From: an uncultured Candidatus Berkelbacteria bacterium
Lineage (GTDB): Bacteria > Patescibacteriota > UBA1384 > XYA2-FULL-43-10 > CAINNR01
Length of the DNA stretch: 42,312 nt
Assembly (NCBI GenBank): GCA_903851235.1
Contig: CAINNR010000038.1
Span: 1-42,312 of the forward strand
Direction of reading: 5' to 3'
The translations under genes were made by a program, and so were the position numbers. Shown here in pieces: positions 1 through 7,965 of this stretch. The notes under the pieces are model-generated. The model searched no databases and had not been told where the DNA came from. It saw only the letters and a list, made by a program, of their open reading frames with translations. Within the stretch, counting starts at the first letter, position 1, and the number at the start of each line of letters is the position of its first letter.

Positions 1-1
1 G

Positions 2-166
2 CTGGCAGTCAGAGCCGGTGGTGATAAACTGATGGTCTTCCAACCCCCATGGTTATTCGTTGTCGTAATCTTTTTCTTTTCAATTATTGTTGGAGTTCTA
101 ACAGGTCTCTACCCATCTCGTCGAGCGGCAAAGATTAATCCGTTGGATGCGTTAAGGTATGAGTGA
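2..166 (+). CDS. C-terminal end of an FtsX/MacB-type ABC transporter permease (partial)
   Basis: The window opens inside this gene; only the last 54 codons are present, ending in TGA. The visible part has one hydrophobic membrane segment followed by the short cytoplasmic tail YPSRRAAKINPLDALRYE. The PSRRAA-x-x-P-x-x-ALR pattern is the standard C-terminus of FtsX-domain (PF02687) permeases of MacB/LolC-type exporters, so the call rests on this tail alone. A separate complete permease of the same type lies at 29898-31253. Substrate unknown. The start and the ATPase partner would be upstream of the window. Confidence 0.8.
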   Translation: MAVRAGGDKLMVFQPPWLFVVVIFFFSIIVGVLTGLYPSRRAAKINPLDALRYE

Positions 167-192
167 GCTTGGATTTTGGGGCTTAATAATGT

Positions 193-285
193 CTAGCGGA
201 TACTGTCGATCGGTTGGCTCACCACCTTTGTTTGATCAATTTCATCACGAAAATCTCTTATTTGTTCCGCCAGTGGTGATGACAT
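193..285 (-). pseudogene. Short open fragment, possible gene remnant
   Basis: An ATG at 285 opens 30 codons ending at TAG, with residues SSPLAEQIRDFRDEIDQTK near the start. The same frame stays open upstream to about position 360 without an ATG and without a ribosome binding site. The composition (charged, heptad-like) looks protein-like, but I recognise no family. It could be the tail of a decayed gene or a chance frame. The rest of 167-463 shows nothing else I can support. Confidence 0.2.
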
Positions 286-463
286 AAATGTTCTTTGGCT
301 CAATTGCAAAAATGTGCAGCTAAAATCCCCCAATAATGTTGTCTGGTGAATAATAAGGGGATATCATTTTTACAGAAGGTTGCAAACAAGCATTCATTTA
401 TCATTCGCCGAGCTATCAAAAGATCTGTCCTTCTTGTGCAAAAAATTAATACTGAGCCCTTTT

Positions 464-1147
464 TTAGCGCCTACTATAGTGCGCTTCTACAAACATATGT
501 TCCGACATATTGCCGATAACTCTGGAGAATTCTTTCTTGAAAATATTGCCGTGTTCTTTGTCTGACATAACCATTCCGAGACCTCCGGCAATCATCCAAG
601 TATCATCTCTTGGCAGTAAACGTTGGGCGATAATATCTCCCGGATCAATCTGATATGTTCCGCTCCGCTCGTAGACAAAATATTCTTGGTTGTTTGCCAA
701 ATCCCTAAATTTAATTGATTTGCCGTATTTAACTTCTAATACCTCAAAAAACGAAAAGACGCTTTCGTCTCGCCATCTTCGGTAGACTGCCTTTTCGTTT
801 TCCGTCAGGTTTGCTTTTAAGATGAAGTGGTCAATCATCCTCTTATTTTTGTGTAGACCCTCAAAAATCAGGGCTTCGATCAGAGCGTTTATCGCTTCTT
901 TCTCAAACATTCTGTCGTGGAAAATATTATTAAGGATATTTTCCATCAGATCAACAACAAACTTCTGATCATACATCCATTTGACAATTTTGCCAACCAG
1001 CTCTTTTTGCTCCGTCGGACGTTCTGATTCATCTTTACTCAGACAACAGTGCTTATATTTTTTACCACTGCCACAATGGCATCGCTGGTTGCGGCCGAGT
1101 TTTTTATCACTGATGATTGGCAGATGTCTTTTGAATTCCAATGTCAT
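464..1147 (-). CDS. SEC-C motif protein of unknown function
   Basis: 227 residues. The N-terminus (about residues 18-35) carries the SEC-C motif RNQRCHCGSGKKYKHCC, a small zinc-binding module first known from the C-terminus of SecA and found in many otherwise uncharacterised proteins. Here it is N-terminal. The remaining ~190 residues are mixed helical and charged and match no family I recognise. The ATG overlaps the stop of the upstream gene (1144-2103) by 4 bp, so the two are co-transcribed and probably translationally coupled. The motif implies metal binding; the target is unknown. Confidence 0.75.
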   Translation of the reverse strand: MTLEFKRHLPIISDKKLGRNQRCHCGSGKKYKHCCLSKDESERPTEQKELVGKIVKWMYDQKFVVDLMENILNNIFHDRMFEKEAINALIEALIFEGLHKNKRMIDHFILKANLTENEKAVYRRWRDESVFSFFEVLEVKYGKSIKFRDLANNQEYFVYERSGTYQIDPGDIIAQRLLPRDDTWMIAGGLGMVMSDKEHGNIFKKEFSRVIGNMSEHMFVEAHYSRR

Positions 1148-2103
1148 AAAAGCTCCTGAAAAATATCTTTACCGAATCTAGTCAGTCCGAGGTAAGAAAA
1201 AGCGGTATAGAAAGGCATTGGCTCGGAGTAAGAGTGGGTTAAAATGTCTTCGACCTGCAGATTAAACTCATCCTGATCGAGAAATGTCGGTGCCAAAAGA
1301 TGGAGATATAGTGAGAACGGTAAGACCAAATGGGCGGTAAGATTGATCCAAAATATGACATACGGGCCGGTTTTGATATCAGGTAATTCCTCCGTATTCT
1401 TTAGCTCTTTTGAGGTCAGGCCGAAATCAGGGTAGACTGACCGGATCCGATGAACAAATTTATCTAAAATCCGTTCAGAGGACAGATCCTCCTTATCGGT
1501 TATCTGACCAAGAATCTGTCGCCAGAAAATGAACCATGACTCTTTACTGAAGCATTCGGAGACAAAGGGATCTCGCCGATAATAGCTGGCTAATTTGTAG
1601 TCGAGATAGGTCTCGATTAACCATTTCAAATCTTTCTTGGAAACGATATTAACAAAATCGATTTTTTTGTCGATTACCTTTTCGCTTAAAAAATTCAAAT
1701 CATTTCTGTACACAAGATCAAAATCATAAAGTAATTTTTGCCCGGCCAATTTTCTTTGCAGGTCAACAATCAACGGCTGATCTCTCCAGTCGATAAAATC
1801 TACTTTGCAGTCAAAATCGACGCCGTCACCAACCATTTTTGCCTTGACTTGCGGAAAGAACATCCCGGACACCGGCCATCGTTCAATTTTTTTAAGATGA
1901 TCAATATCGCAGTATGGATTTGATCCCTCTGAATACAGATTCTCAAGAAAATACCAACGCCAAAAGATATGAGCTGAAAACTTCTCCAGATTTTTAGACT
2001 TGACGCCGTTGGCGGTAGTTAGAATCTCAGTCAGACGTCCGGGAAAAATATTCAAAACTTGATTGACCTTGCTTTTATTCCATTTCTTCTCAGGAATATT
2101 CAT
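1144..2103 (-). CDS. Hypothetical protein, first gene of a pair with the SEC-C protein
   Basis: 319 residues, no recognised domain. It is rich in aromatic residues (many Trp, Tyr and Phe) with no clear signal peptide; a weakly hydrophobic stretch near residues 250-275 may be a buried helix rather than a membrane span. It starts with ATG at 2103 and ends in a 4-bp ATGA overlap with the SEC-C gene, so the two products probably act together. Codon use and base composition match the AT-rich core genes of the window. No obvious promoter was pinned down in the AT-rich leader. Confidence 0.65.
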   Translation of the reverse strand: MNIPEKKWNKSKVNQVLNIFPGRLTEILTTANGVKSKNLEKFSAHIFWRWYFLENLYSEGSNPYCDIDHLKKIERWPVSGMFFPQVKAKMVGDGVDFDCKVDFIDWRDQPLIVDLQRKLAGQKLLYDFDLVYRNDLNFLSEKVIDKKIDFVNIVSKKDLKWLIETYLDYKLASYYRRDPFVSECFSKESWFIFWRQILGQITDKEDLSSERILDKFVHRIRSVYPDFGLTSKELKNTEELPDIKTGPYVIFWINLTAHLVLPFSLYLHLLAPTFLDQDEFNLQVEDILTHSYSEPMPFYTAFSYLGLTRFGKDIFQELL

Positions 2104-3191
2104 AGGTGTTAATTAATAGTTATACACTGCCTTTTATGCCATTAATTCGAATTATTTGTAACAGACAAATCGTCGACGTTTGTAATATTTGGTCGAATTT
2201 GCTAAACGATGTTCGAACTTTTTTCGGATGGGTAAGGCTCTAGCGTCTCTATCCAGGCGGTTTCCCATCACCAACCCGATGCGATTTTTCAAAAAACTTT
2301 TAATCCGGTCTGATTTCTGGCTCCTTGGGTCAAAAGAATTGTCGGGTGTATGACGACTATCTGAAACTCGGATACAAGAGGAAGGTTGGAAAATACCATA
2401 TTAGGCGACTGATGAGCCGAACAAACAATTTTTTATGAACGCAAAGCGAAAGTAAAAATTATTTTTATAAATCATTGTAATTACTTAATCTGTATTATAG
2501 ACAATAGCAGAAAACATGGAATACCTCAACGAAAAAACAAAAAATAACGTCTCCGGAAGGTCTTGGCGGAATGAGACAGCGAGGTGTATAATTGTATCAG
2601 CGAACTGATACAGAAATATGTCTCATTCAATCTTAAAAGTTATATAGTTTGTGTCACCTACCTTTACAAATAGGGGAGTAGGTTGGGGTAGGCAGTAATA
2701 ACGGTAATCAGGCAAAAGAAAAAATAAACAAAACTAACTTAAAGAAACTAAGACTAAAAAAACAATCAGACCAAAACAAGAACTAATCCTTAAACATCTC
2801 TATCAAAAAAAAATTTACCGGTACCAATAATCCAGACAGCAAAATGATCCCTAATTATGGAGAAATCAGGACAAAAGAAAAGGTCAAATATGAGAACATT
2901 TACATTAAATCCTATAACAATATTGTCGAGGCCGGAGCCGGCCCAACAGAGTACTTTGAGATTTATTTACAAGTCCCCATTCAAGTCTCGGAGACCTTAC
3001 CCCGGCAGAAGTCTATATTAACAAATTTATTAATTATTCAGTCCCGGATTTATTGCCTAGTCGGGTATTAAAAACTGTCTAGACTAAGGGTACCAGCTTA
3101 TTATTCATAACTATAGTTTATTATAACTATATATTATTGCCAAGTAATGTTTATAATAAATTCACAACAGATAAACCATAAAAGTTTGGAT
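2104..3191. other. 1.1-kb stretch without a convincing gene
   Basis: No convincing coding sequence on either strand. It contains scattered short open stretches that look like decay: for example, plus-strand 2345-2438 reads as protein-like (…YLKLGYKRKVGKYHIRR…) but has no start. A 75-codon frame at 2844-3071 has no ribosome binding site and unremarkable composition. A small perfect inverted repeat lies near 2596-2614 (TGTATCAG, CGAA, CTGATACA). The last ~100 bp is the downstream region of the minus-strand tRNA pair. This reads as degraded DNA rather than a compact functional spacer. Confidence 0.4.
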
Positions 3192-3267
3192 TGGTCGGAG
3201 TGACAGGATTCGAACCTGCGACCTCATCGTCCCAAACGACGCGCGCTACCAACTGCGCTACACTCCG
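3192..3267 (-). tRNA. tRNA-Pro (anticodon TGG)
   Basis: Complete cloverleaf on the minus strand: acceptor CGGAGTG/CACTCCG, discriminator A, encoded CCA, D arm GCGC/GCGC, anticodon stem CGTCG/CGATG with loop TTTGGGA (anticodon TGG), and T arm GCAGG TTCGAAT CCTGT. It lies about 10 bp from tRNA-Lys and is probably co-transcribed with it. Confidence 0.97.
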
Positions 3268-3276
3268 AGATTATAT

Positions 3277-3352
3277 TGGTGGGTCCGGAGGGATTCGAAC
3301 CCTCGACCTTGGGATTAAGAGTCCCCTGCTCTACCTACTGAGCTACGGGCCC
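3277..3352 (-). tRNA. tRNA-Lys (anticodon CTT)
   Basis: Cloverleaf on the minus strand with encoded CCA; anticodon loop CTCTTAA gives CTT. T arm GAGGG TTCGAAT CCCTC is perfect. The acceptor stem GGGCCCG/CGGACCC has one C-A mismatch at pair 4-69; the rest pairs normally. Upstream neighbour of tRNA-Pro in the same orientation. Confidence 0.95.
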
Positions 3353-3428
3353 GCTAATTCTGTTAAACTCTAAGAAAAAAATTCGCTGTAATAAACCACA
3401 ATTGTTGATGCTGATTCTACATCTTTGA

Positions 3429-3719
3429 TTATACAAAAGAGTTTTCCGCTATCATGGGATGTGTGATAATACAAATGTCTCCGAACCCTAAATAAAACTT
3501 GGCGATTTTTTCCAAAAAATATTCTTGCAGGTCACTGGAATAATCCGAGAGTGCCGATTTGATCATCGATTCGACTTTTACCGGCGCCGGTGCTATGTGA
3601 GTTTGACTCAAACATACTCTCCCGGCATAATTGTCATCAATGGCGGAAATTAACATTTTGTGCAGAGATATAGTCTGTTTTTCGTTCAAGCTGGAATTTG
3701 CTATTTTACTCTTTACCAA
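3429..3719 (-). CDS. Hypothetical small protein
   Basis: 96 residues if started at TTG 3719, which overlaps the end of the small upstream gene (3706-3870) by 14 bp. An in-frame ATG at residue 22 is the alternative start. No recognised domain. Composition is balanced (helical middle with SMIKSALSDYSSDLQEYF) and looks like a real soluble protein. The overlap suggests a two-gene operon. Function unknown. Confidence 0.5.
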   Translation of the reverse strand: MVKSKIANSSLNEKQTISLHKMLISAIDDNYAGRVCLSQTHIAPAPVKVESMIKSALSDYSSDLQEYFLEKIAKFYLGFGDICIITHPMIAENSFV

Positions 3720-3870
3720 CTTTTAGAGAATCGTAGAGTTTTTTTAGATTATTAATTTTCTGTTTCAAATCTTTTTCCATCTTAGCATATTGACGAAATA
3801 ATATCAATCTGTCGTGAATATTGATTGATTTTGACACAAATTCGGCCAAATTCTTGTTTTTATCTCGCAT
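3706..3870 (-). CDS. Small charged helical protein
   Basis: 54 codons plus TAA starting at ATG 3870. The peptide is strongly charged and predicted helical, with Lys/Leu-rich heptads in the second half (EKDLKQKINNLKKLYDSLK), consistent with a short coiled coil. It overlaps the start of the 96-residue gene downstream. No family recognised. A small partner or antitoxin-like protein is possible by size and context, but nothing in the sequence proves this. Confidence 0.45.
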   Translation of the reverse strand: MRDKNKNLAEFVSKSINIHDRLILFRQYAKMEKDLKQKINNLKKLYDSLKVGKE

Positions 3871-4058
3871 GGTTTTTGTCTGCTGGAGTTACCGATGGTT
3901 CTAATCACCACACTGCTATATTTAAAAAATTTCCTCCCTTTCTTGCCGCAATAATGATATAATTTAGCAAATTAATTTCAGTGACATTTTTAAATTACTT
4001 AACAATGTTTACAATTACGTTTTAGATTATTTAAGGCATCTATCTTGGCAATCGTCTA

Positions 4059-4241
4059 TCATTCGCCTACAATTGGTATATAAAGAGAAATCTTCTTCTT
4101 AGCCACCGACTGCTCCTCGGATTGCTTTGGATCAAAAACCCTATATTGCGGATTCTTTTTTCCCAGATAAGCGCCGAGTCAAAATAGCCTTTTGATAGCA
4201 AAAGCCTTCATGATCTCGCCGGATGTAAAAAATATCAGCAT
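4059..4241 (-). pseudogene. Remnant of a small membrane protein, interrupted by in-frame TGA
   Basis: From ATG 4241 the frame runs 20 codons, meets TGA, then continues for 39 sense codons to a second TGA. Both halves look like one protein: a hydrophobic start, then AIKRLF, the stop, then LGAYLGKKNPQYRVFDPK, and a basic tail ending IPIVGE. The stop probably replaces Trp or Arg. I do not recognise the family and there is no good upstream ribosome binding site. Best read as a decaying gene; chance continuity cannot be excluded. The rest of 3871-4307 shows nothing else. Confidence 0.35.
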
Positions 4242-4307
4242 GACGTTGACCAAGTAGTAAAATATTTAGCCAAAAAAAGTTTGAAAAGTAATATATAAAG
4301 GAGTGAG

Positions 4308-4487
4308 ATGTCAAAAAGAGATGAAATAAAGATTGGTGACAAGTTCCACTATGCGGTTAGGGATAAGGGAGGTCGGTTCGTCGATATTACAAACATTGGG
4401 AAGTCGATTGAAGAAGATTCCAAGATAAAATCCAAAAAGCAGGTGAAACCCGGTCATGGTCATGAGGGAGATCTAAAGAAGAAATAG
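4308..4487 (+). CDS. Small hydrophilic protein, 59 residues
   Basis: ATG preceded by a good Shine-Dalgarno (AAGGAGTGAG, 4-5 nt spacing), 59 codons, TAG. The first half looks folded (KIGDKFHYAVRDKGGRFVDI), and the rest is Lys-rich with a Gly-His stretch KPGHGHEGDLKKK at the end. No family recognised. The strong ribosome binding site and biased composition support a real gene. Confidence 0.55.
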   Translation: MSKRDEIKIGDKFHYAVRDKGGRFVDITNIGKSIEEDSKIKSKKQVKPGHGHEGDLKKK

Positions 4488-4623
4488 AAAATTATTATCC
4501 AAATATCAAAATCTGGGCGAAATAAAGGTTGATAGCAAATCCGCTAAGCGAGAAACCAAGAGAAAGAAAACTCTCTTTGATCTAATAAAATATGTCAACT
4601 CGACAGGCTGGCAGTGATTGGGT

Positions 4624-4652
4624 TTGTCAATTTTTGGCTGATTTGGTAAAAT
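4624..4652 (+). promoter_or_regulatory. Promoter for the FMN reductase gene
   Basis: TTGTCA, 17-bp spacer, TAAAAT, about 40 bp upstream of the ATG at 4693, which itself follows a CGAGGAGAG ribosome binding site. Confidence 0.6.
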
Positions 4653-4692
4653 CTTCTTAGTAACAAGAGTTTAATTTTAATCGAGGAGAGTA

Positions 4693-5238
4693 ATGAAAAT
4701 ACTGGGAATTGTCGGCAGTTTGAGACAGGGATCATTCAACAAGAGTCTGCTTATCTCTGCAATCGATTTGGCACCGAAGGAGATGAATATCGAGATTTTT
4801 GATCTTGGTAAGATCCCGCCATTCAATCAGGACATGGAGACAAATTTACCGGAAAGCGTCAAAGAGTTTAAGGATAAAATTATCTCTGCCGACGGTATCT
4901 TGTTTGCTACTCCGGAGTATAACTATTCGATACCGGGTGTTTTGAAAAATGCAATTGATTGGGCATCGCGGCCTTTCGGTCAAAACTCTTGGGAAAATAA
5001 GGCGGTAGCAATCATCGGAGCCTCACCCGGGATGCAAGGCACCGCTCGGGCCCAAACCGCTTTGCGTCAGACTTTTACCTTTTTAAATGTTTACTGTATG
5101 AACCGGCCCGAGATCTATGTTGCGAAAGCGGCGGATAAATTTTCAGCTGATGGCAAATTGATTGACAGCGAAACTAAAGACTATCTTCAAAAGTTTCTGG
5201 TAGAGTATGAAAAATGGACTTTGAGGATGAATAAGTAA
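4693..5238 (+). CDS. NADPH-dependent FMN reductase family flavoprotein
   Basis: 181 residues, the usual family length. The N-terminus LGIVGSLRQGSFNKSL is the phosphate-binding loop for FMN (flavodoxin-like fold, PF03358). The ATPEYNYSIPGVLKNAIDW block (about residues 77-95) is the diagnostic second flavin-contact motif of chromate/azo/quinone-type reductases. Members pass electrons from NAD(P)H to FMN and then to quinones or other small acceptors in the cytoplasm. The ATG has a strong GAGGAG site and its own promoter; no neighbour shares the transcript. The physiological acceptor cannot be read from sequence. Confidence 0.93.
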   Translation: MKILGIVGSLRQGSFNKSLLISAIDLAPKEMNIEIFDLGKIPPFNQDMETNLPESVKEFKDKIISADGILFATPEYNYSIPGVLKNAIDWASRPFGQNSWENKAVAIIGASPGMQGTARAQTALRQTFTFLNVYCMNRPEIYVAKAADKFSADGKLIDSETKDYLQKFLVEYEKWTLRMNK

Positions 5239-5435
5239 ATTTTTCCGGCAATGTCTGGTTTACTTATTTATTATTCTGGCTGTCATTGATGTTGGTCAAA
5301 GTAGTATGAAACTAATTGAGGAAAATGAAATTATCAAAAAGCCAACAACATGAAGTTCTTGGTTCTCTAGCTTGTTATTAAGCTTAAAAATCGACTTTCT
5401 AACACACAGTTTTATTTAAATAATATGGGCAGGCT

Positions 5436-5609
5436 GTGAAATACAAAATTTGTGACCAATGTGGTGAGTTTGTGACCAAAACTGGTTTTATTTCCAGTTC
5501 TGTAATTTCTTGTAAAGGGACCGGGTATTTTGCTGTCTGTCACAATAAAAAATGTTTGAAGCGATTTTCCAAATCCAAATACGAAAAGCTAAAAGAAGAA
5601 AAGTTCTAA
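5436..5609 (+). CDS. Small Cys-rich (zinc-ribbon-like) protein, paralogue of 9171-9344
   Basis: GTG start and 57 codons. The protein has KICDQCGEFV at the N-terminus and AVCHNKKCLKRF in the middle, so two Cys pairs (CxxC and CHNKKC) could bind one zinc, followed by a Lys/Glu-rich helix ending KLKEEKF. It is the same length as, and nearly identical along its whole length to, the protein at 9171-9344, including GFISSSVIS and YFAVCHNKKC. This copy stands alone: its upstream and downstream partners seen at 9 kb are missing. DNA or RNA binding is possible but unproven. Confidence 0.65.
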   Translation: MKYKICDQCGEFVTKTGFISSSVISCKGTGYFAVCHNKKCLKRFSKSKYEKLKEEKF

Positions 5610-5721
5610 AAAACTGCTAAAAATTTGCCGGACTTCCTAATCTCTTGTGGTCGCCTTACCCCCACAACCTTAGCGGGCAAAAAGATTACGCCGATTGAAT
5701 AACCATTGTTACCCGTTTTGT

Positions 5722-5750
5722 TTGTTGCAAACGGTATATTCTGGTATATT
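5722..5750 (+). promoter_or_regulatory. Promoter of the PurM-like gene
   Basis: TTGTTG, 17 bp, TATATT, ending about 40 bp before the ATG at 5791. Confidence 0.55.
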
Positions 5751-5790
5751 TGAAATGGCCATACAGTGAAAAGAGAAAGGGGAGATTCAA

Positions 5791-6918
5791 ATGTCCGAAA
5801 GGACGGCAATGACGTATGCCGGAGTCGGTGTAGACTACGATGCCATGGATCCGTTCAAGTGCTCTTGCCAGCTGGCGGGACTCGCAACAGCTGGCAACAT
5901 CGCACGCATTGCAGGGGGAGAGTTTCAGGAGTTCGAACCCAGTCGTGGTGAGAGCGCCTACCTGATTGAGGCGAGGAAGAGCTACGTCGCCTTCGTCATC
6001 GAGGGTCTCGGAACCAAGAACCTGGTTGCCGATGCCATGTACGAATTCAACTCTGGTCGGGATAGCTACTACGACCACATCGCCCAGGACACCGTGGCAA
6101 TGATCGTCAACGACATGATCACCATGGGCGCCCTGCCGCTTTCAGTCGCGATGCATTTGGCGGTCGGCGACTCCAAGTGGTTCGAGGATGAGAAGCGGAG
6201 TGGCGACTTGATCAACGGTTGGAAAACCGCCTGCGATCTGTCCCGCTGTACATGGGGTTGTGGCGAGACGCCGACTCTCAGGGACGTGATCATCCCCGGG
6301 ACGGTCGAACTCTCCGGTGCGGCCATCGGCTTCGTCAAGCCCAAGGATCGGTTGGTCCAGCCTCGGAACATCGTCGCCGGTGACGCCATCGTGATCATCG
6401 GCAGTTCGGGTATTCACGCCAACGGACTGACACTGGCCAGGGAGATCGCCAGGGGTCTGGACTATGGCTTCCTGACTGAGTTGAGCGACGGACGCAACTT
6501 CGGCGACGCCCTGTTGGACGCGACGCACATTTACGTCGGACTCGTTGAGGACTGCCTCAACCGCGGGGTGAACATCCACTACCTCGTCAACATCACCGGT
6601 CATGGCTGGCGCAAGCTGATGCGGGCGCCGCAGCCATTCCACTACGTCATCACCACGGTTCCGGAGCCGCAGCCGGTGTTCCGCTTCATCCAGGAACAGG
6701 GCAATGTCCAGATGAGCGAGATGTACGGCAACTTCAACATGGGAGCCGGCTTCGCCGTCTATGTCCCCGAGGGTGATGTCGCAGCCGTGATAGCTGTCGC
6801 TACGGAGAACAACCTGACGGCGCTGAACGCCGGAACGATCGTCGAGGCCGAAGACAAGAAGGTGATCATCAACCCCGTCGGGTTGGAGTACGCCGGTGAG
6901 ACCCTCGCTGTTCGCTAG
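5791..6918 (+). CDS. PurM-like (AIR synthase-related) protein, isolated and G+C-rich
   Basis: 375 residues. Signature blocks of the AIR synthase fold appear in order: the VIEGLGTKNLVADAM block, comparable to the DGVGTK loop of PurM; DTVAMIVNDMITMGALPL, matching the VAMSVND segment; GSSGIHANGLTLAR, matching GLHSNGYSL; and NITGHGWRKLMR near the C-terminal domain. PurM closes the imidazole ring of aminoimidazole ribonucleotide using ATP. No other purine gene is in the window, and the loops diverge from classical PurM, so a related ATP-dependent reaction is possible. The gene has its own promoter, a GGGGAG ribosome site and its own terminator. It is visibly richer in G+C than its flanks, which suggests acquisition from elsewhere. 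Confidence 0.8.
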   Translation: MSERTAMTYAGVGVDYDAMDPFKCSCQLAGLATAGNIARIAGGEFQEFEPSRGESAYLIEARKSYVAFVIEGLGTKNLVADAMYEFNSGRDSYYDHIAQDTVAMIVNDMITMGALPLSVAMHLAVGDSKWFEDEKRSGDLINGWKTACDLSRCTWGCGETPTLRDVIIPGTVELSGAAIGFVKPKDRLVQPRNIVAGDAIVIIGSSGIHANGLTLAREIARGLDYGFLTELSDGRNFGDALLDATHIYVGLVEDCLNRGVNIHYLVNITGHGWRKLMRAPQPFHYVITTVPEPQPVFRFIQEQGNVQMSEMYGNFNMGAGFAVYVPEGDVAAVIAVATENNLTALNAGTIVEAEDKKVIINPVGLEYAGETLAVR

Positions 6919-6947
6919 TTGTCGCCGGTCACATCTGGCTCAAACCT

Positions 6948-6978
6948 GAGCTCTTGGGACTTCCCGGGGCTCTTTTTT
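6948..6978 (+). terminator. Intrinsic terminator of the PurM-like gene
   Basis: GAGC…GGCTC hairpin with a G+C-rich stem followed by a run of six T, 30 bp after the stop. Confidence 0.75.
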
Positions 6979-7044
6979 AATTCAGAAAAACAAAAAACGG
7001 CTTAAAAACCGCCTTGTTATATTCATCAATTTTTTAGGCTAAAG

Positions 7045-7290
7045 TTATAATTCGTCTTTTATCTGTTTCCAAGTCACATTTGAATACTTTTCAATATCAC
7101 CAACCACATACCGGAAAGTATCTTTTCTCATTTTTCCCTTGATGACGATAATTTTGCCACTTTTCGGACATTCAACTTTACAATGGCTGCCTTTCCCTCC
7201 AGTCATATTTATAGTAAATTCAAGTCATCTCAAAGCTCTGAGAAATTTCTCGCGACTAATGCCATCTGGAATTTCACTTAGCGATGGCAT
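7045..7290 (-). pseudogene. HicA-type mRNA interferase toxin interrupted by in-frame TGA
   Basis: From ATG 7290 the frame reads a HicA-like first helix ending FLRALR, meets TGA as codon 22, and continues LEFTINMTGGKGSHCKVECP to a TAA at 7045. The GGKGSH segment with its His is the catalytic/RNA-binding strand of the double-stranded-RNA-binding-like HicA fold (PF07927), and the length (81 residues) is normal. The TGA sits where the family has Arg or another residue before the L-x-F strand, so a CGA-to-TGA change is the simplest explanation. Translation could restart at the internal ATG of INMTGG, giving 52 residues without helix 1. It overlaps the antitoxin gene upstream by 17 bp. Confidence 0.7.
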
Positions 7291-7606
7291 ACTCTCTTCT
7301 ATCTTTTAGTGTACCAACTTTTCTAATCCCTGATTTTTTGGTGTACGAAGAAGGAATTTCAAACGCAGTCAAAATAGCGTCTTTTACATTTTCGTCTAAA
7401 TCTTTTTCGTCTTTGCCTTCAGTAATTATAGTTCCCCACTTAAAGTCGGTGCTTTTTGCAATAATACACCCGTCTGATGGGATATTCTGGAAGTTTATAA
7501 CTTTATTCTCTCGAAAATACTCGCTGAGCTCATAAAGACCTTTTGACACAATATCGCCAAAAGCAAATTTAAAGACATAATCTTTTAATTGTTTAAAAAC
7601 ACTCAT
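7274..7606 (-). CDS. HicB-like antitoxin
   Basis: 110 residues. The core (about residues 45-90) reads as a HicB partial RNase H-like fold: CIIAKSTDFKWGTIITEGKD, then DLDENVKDAI, matching the pattern in which a beta hairpin is followed by TxGxTxxEL-x-NIKEA. Antitoxins of this fold bind and block HicA. The N-terminal 40 residues are an extra helical region not typical of short HicB proteins. The gene precedes and overlaps the interrupted hicA, the less common antitoxin-first order. No strong ribosome site precedes the ATG. Confidence 0.65.
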   Translation of the reverse strand: MSVFKQLKDYVFKFAFGDIVSKGLYELSEYFRENKVINFQNIPSDGCIIAKSTDFKWGTIITEGKDEKDLDENVKDAILTAFEIPSSYTKKSGIRKVGTLKDRREYAIAK

Positions 7607-7965
7607 ATGTTATAACTTATAGCACTTTTGTTCCGTAAATGGGATAGTCGTTAATCCAATTTTATCAAATATGATAAGAAAAGTAAGTAGTTATTTTCTC
7701 CATATACATTTATTAATGGTTCTATATCCAATTTTAGTCTATCATTCGGCAACTCAAATTAAAATAAATTTATTTAATTTAATAAATGGAAAAGTTTTAG
7801 CGTCTCGTCTGCTCTATAAAAAAGTCGCTCTGGAAGCGACAAAAAGAAGTTGGTACTGCATCGTGGATAACATTAGAACTGTTTTTCAGAATACAACTCA
7901 AGATGCTTATATCCCAGACTTATTATCAAAAGAATATCTGTATACTTTGACAGCCAAGAGTCCGG
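7607..7965. other. AT-rich intergenic stretch with one terminator-like hairpin
   Basis: A plus-strand frame of 101 codons crosses this stretch but has no ribosome site and reads through a hairpin (GTCGCT-CTGG-AGCGAC near 7823-7839) flanked by A and T runs. The hairpin would work as a terminator on either strand, next to a TTGGTA resembling a tRNA CCA end, but no tRNA body follows. I see no convincing gene here. Confidence 0.4.

Noticed and set aside
2844-3071. 75-codon plus-strand frame
   Set aside because: No ribosome site, no recognisable composition or motif; lies in decaying DNA.
3191-3373. 60-codon plus-strand frame containing GFEPAT-like sequence
   Set aside because: It is the antisense of the two tRNA genes; this translation of tRNA T arms is a well-known false gene.
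4059-7290. UGA reassigned to Gly or Trp (as in some CPR lineages)
   Set aside because: Conserved full-length genes contain no internal TGA, and several intact genes end in TGA, so the standard code fits. The two interrupted frames are better read as mutations.
7800-7870. Degraded tRNA after the GTCGCT hairpin (TTGGTA resembles a CCA end)
   Set aside because: No TTCGA T loop or anticodon stem follows within 80 bp.
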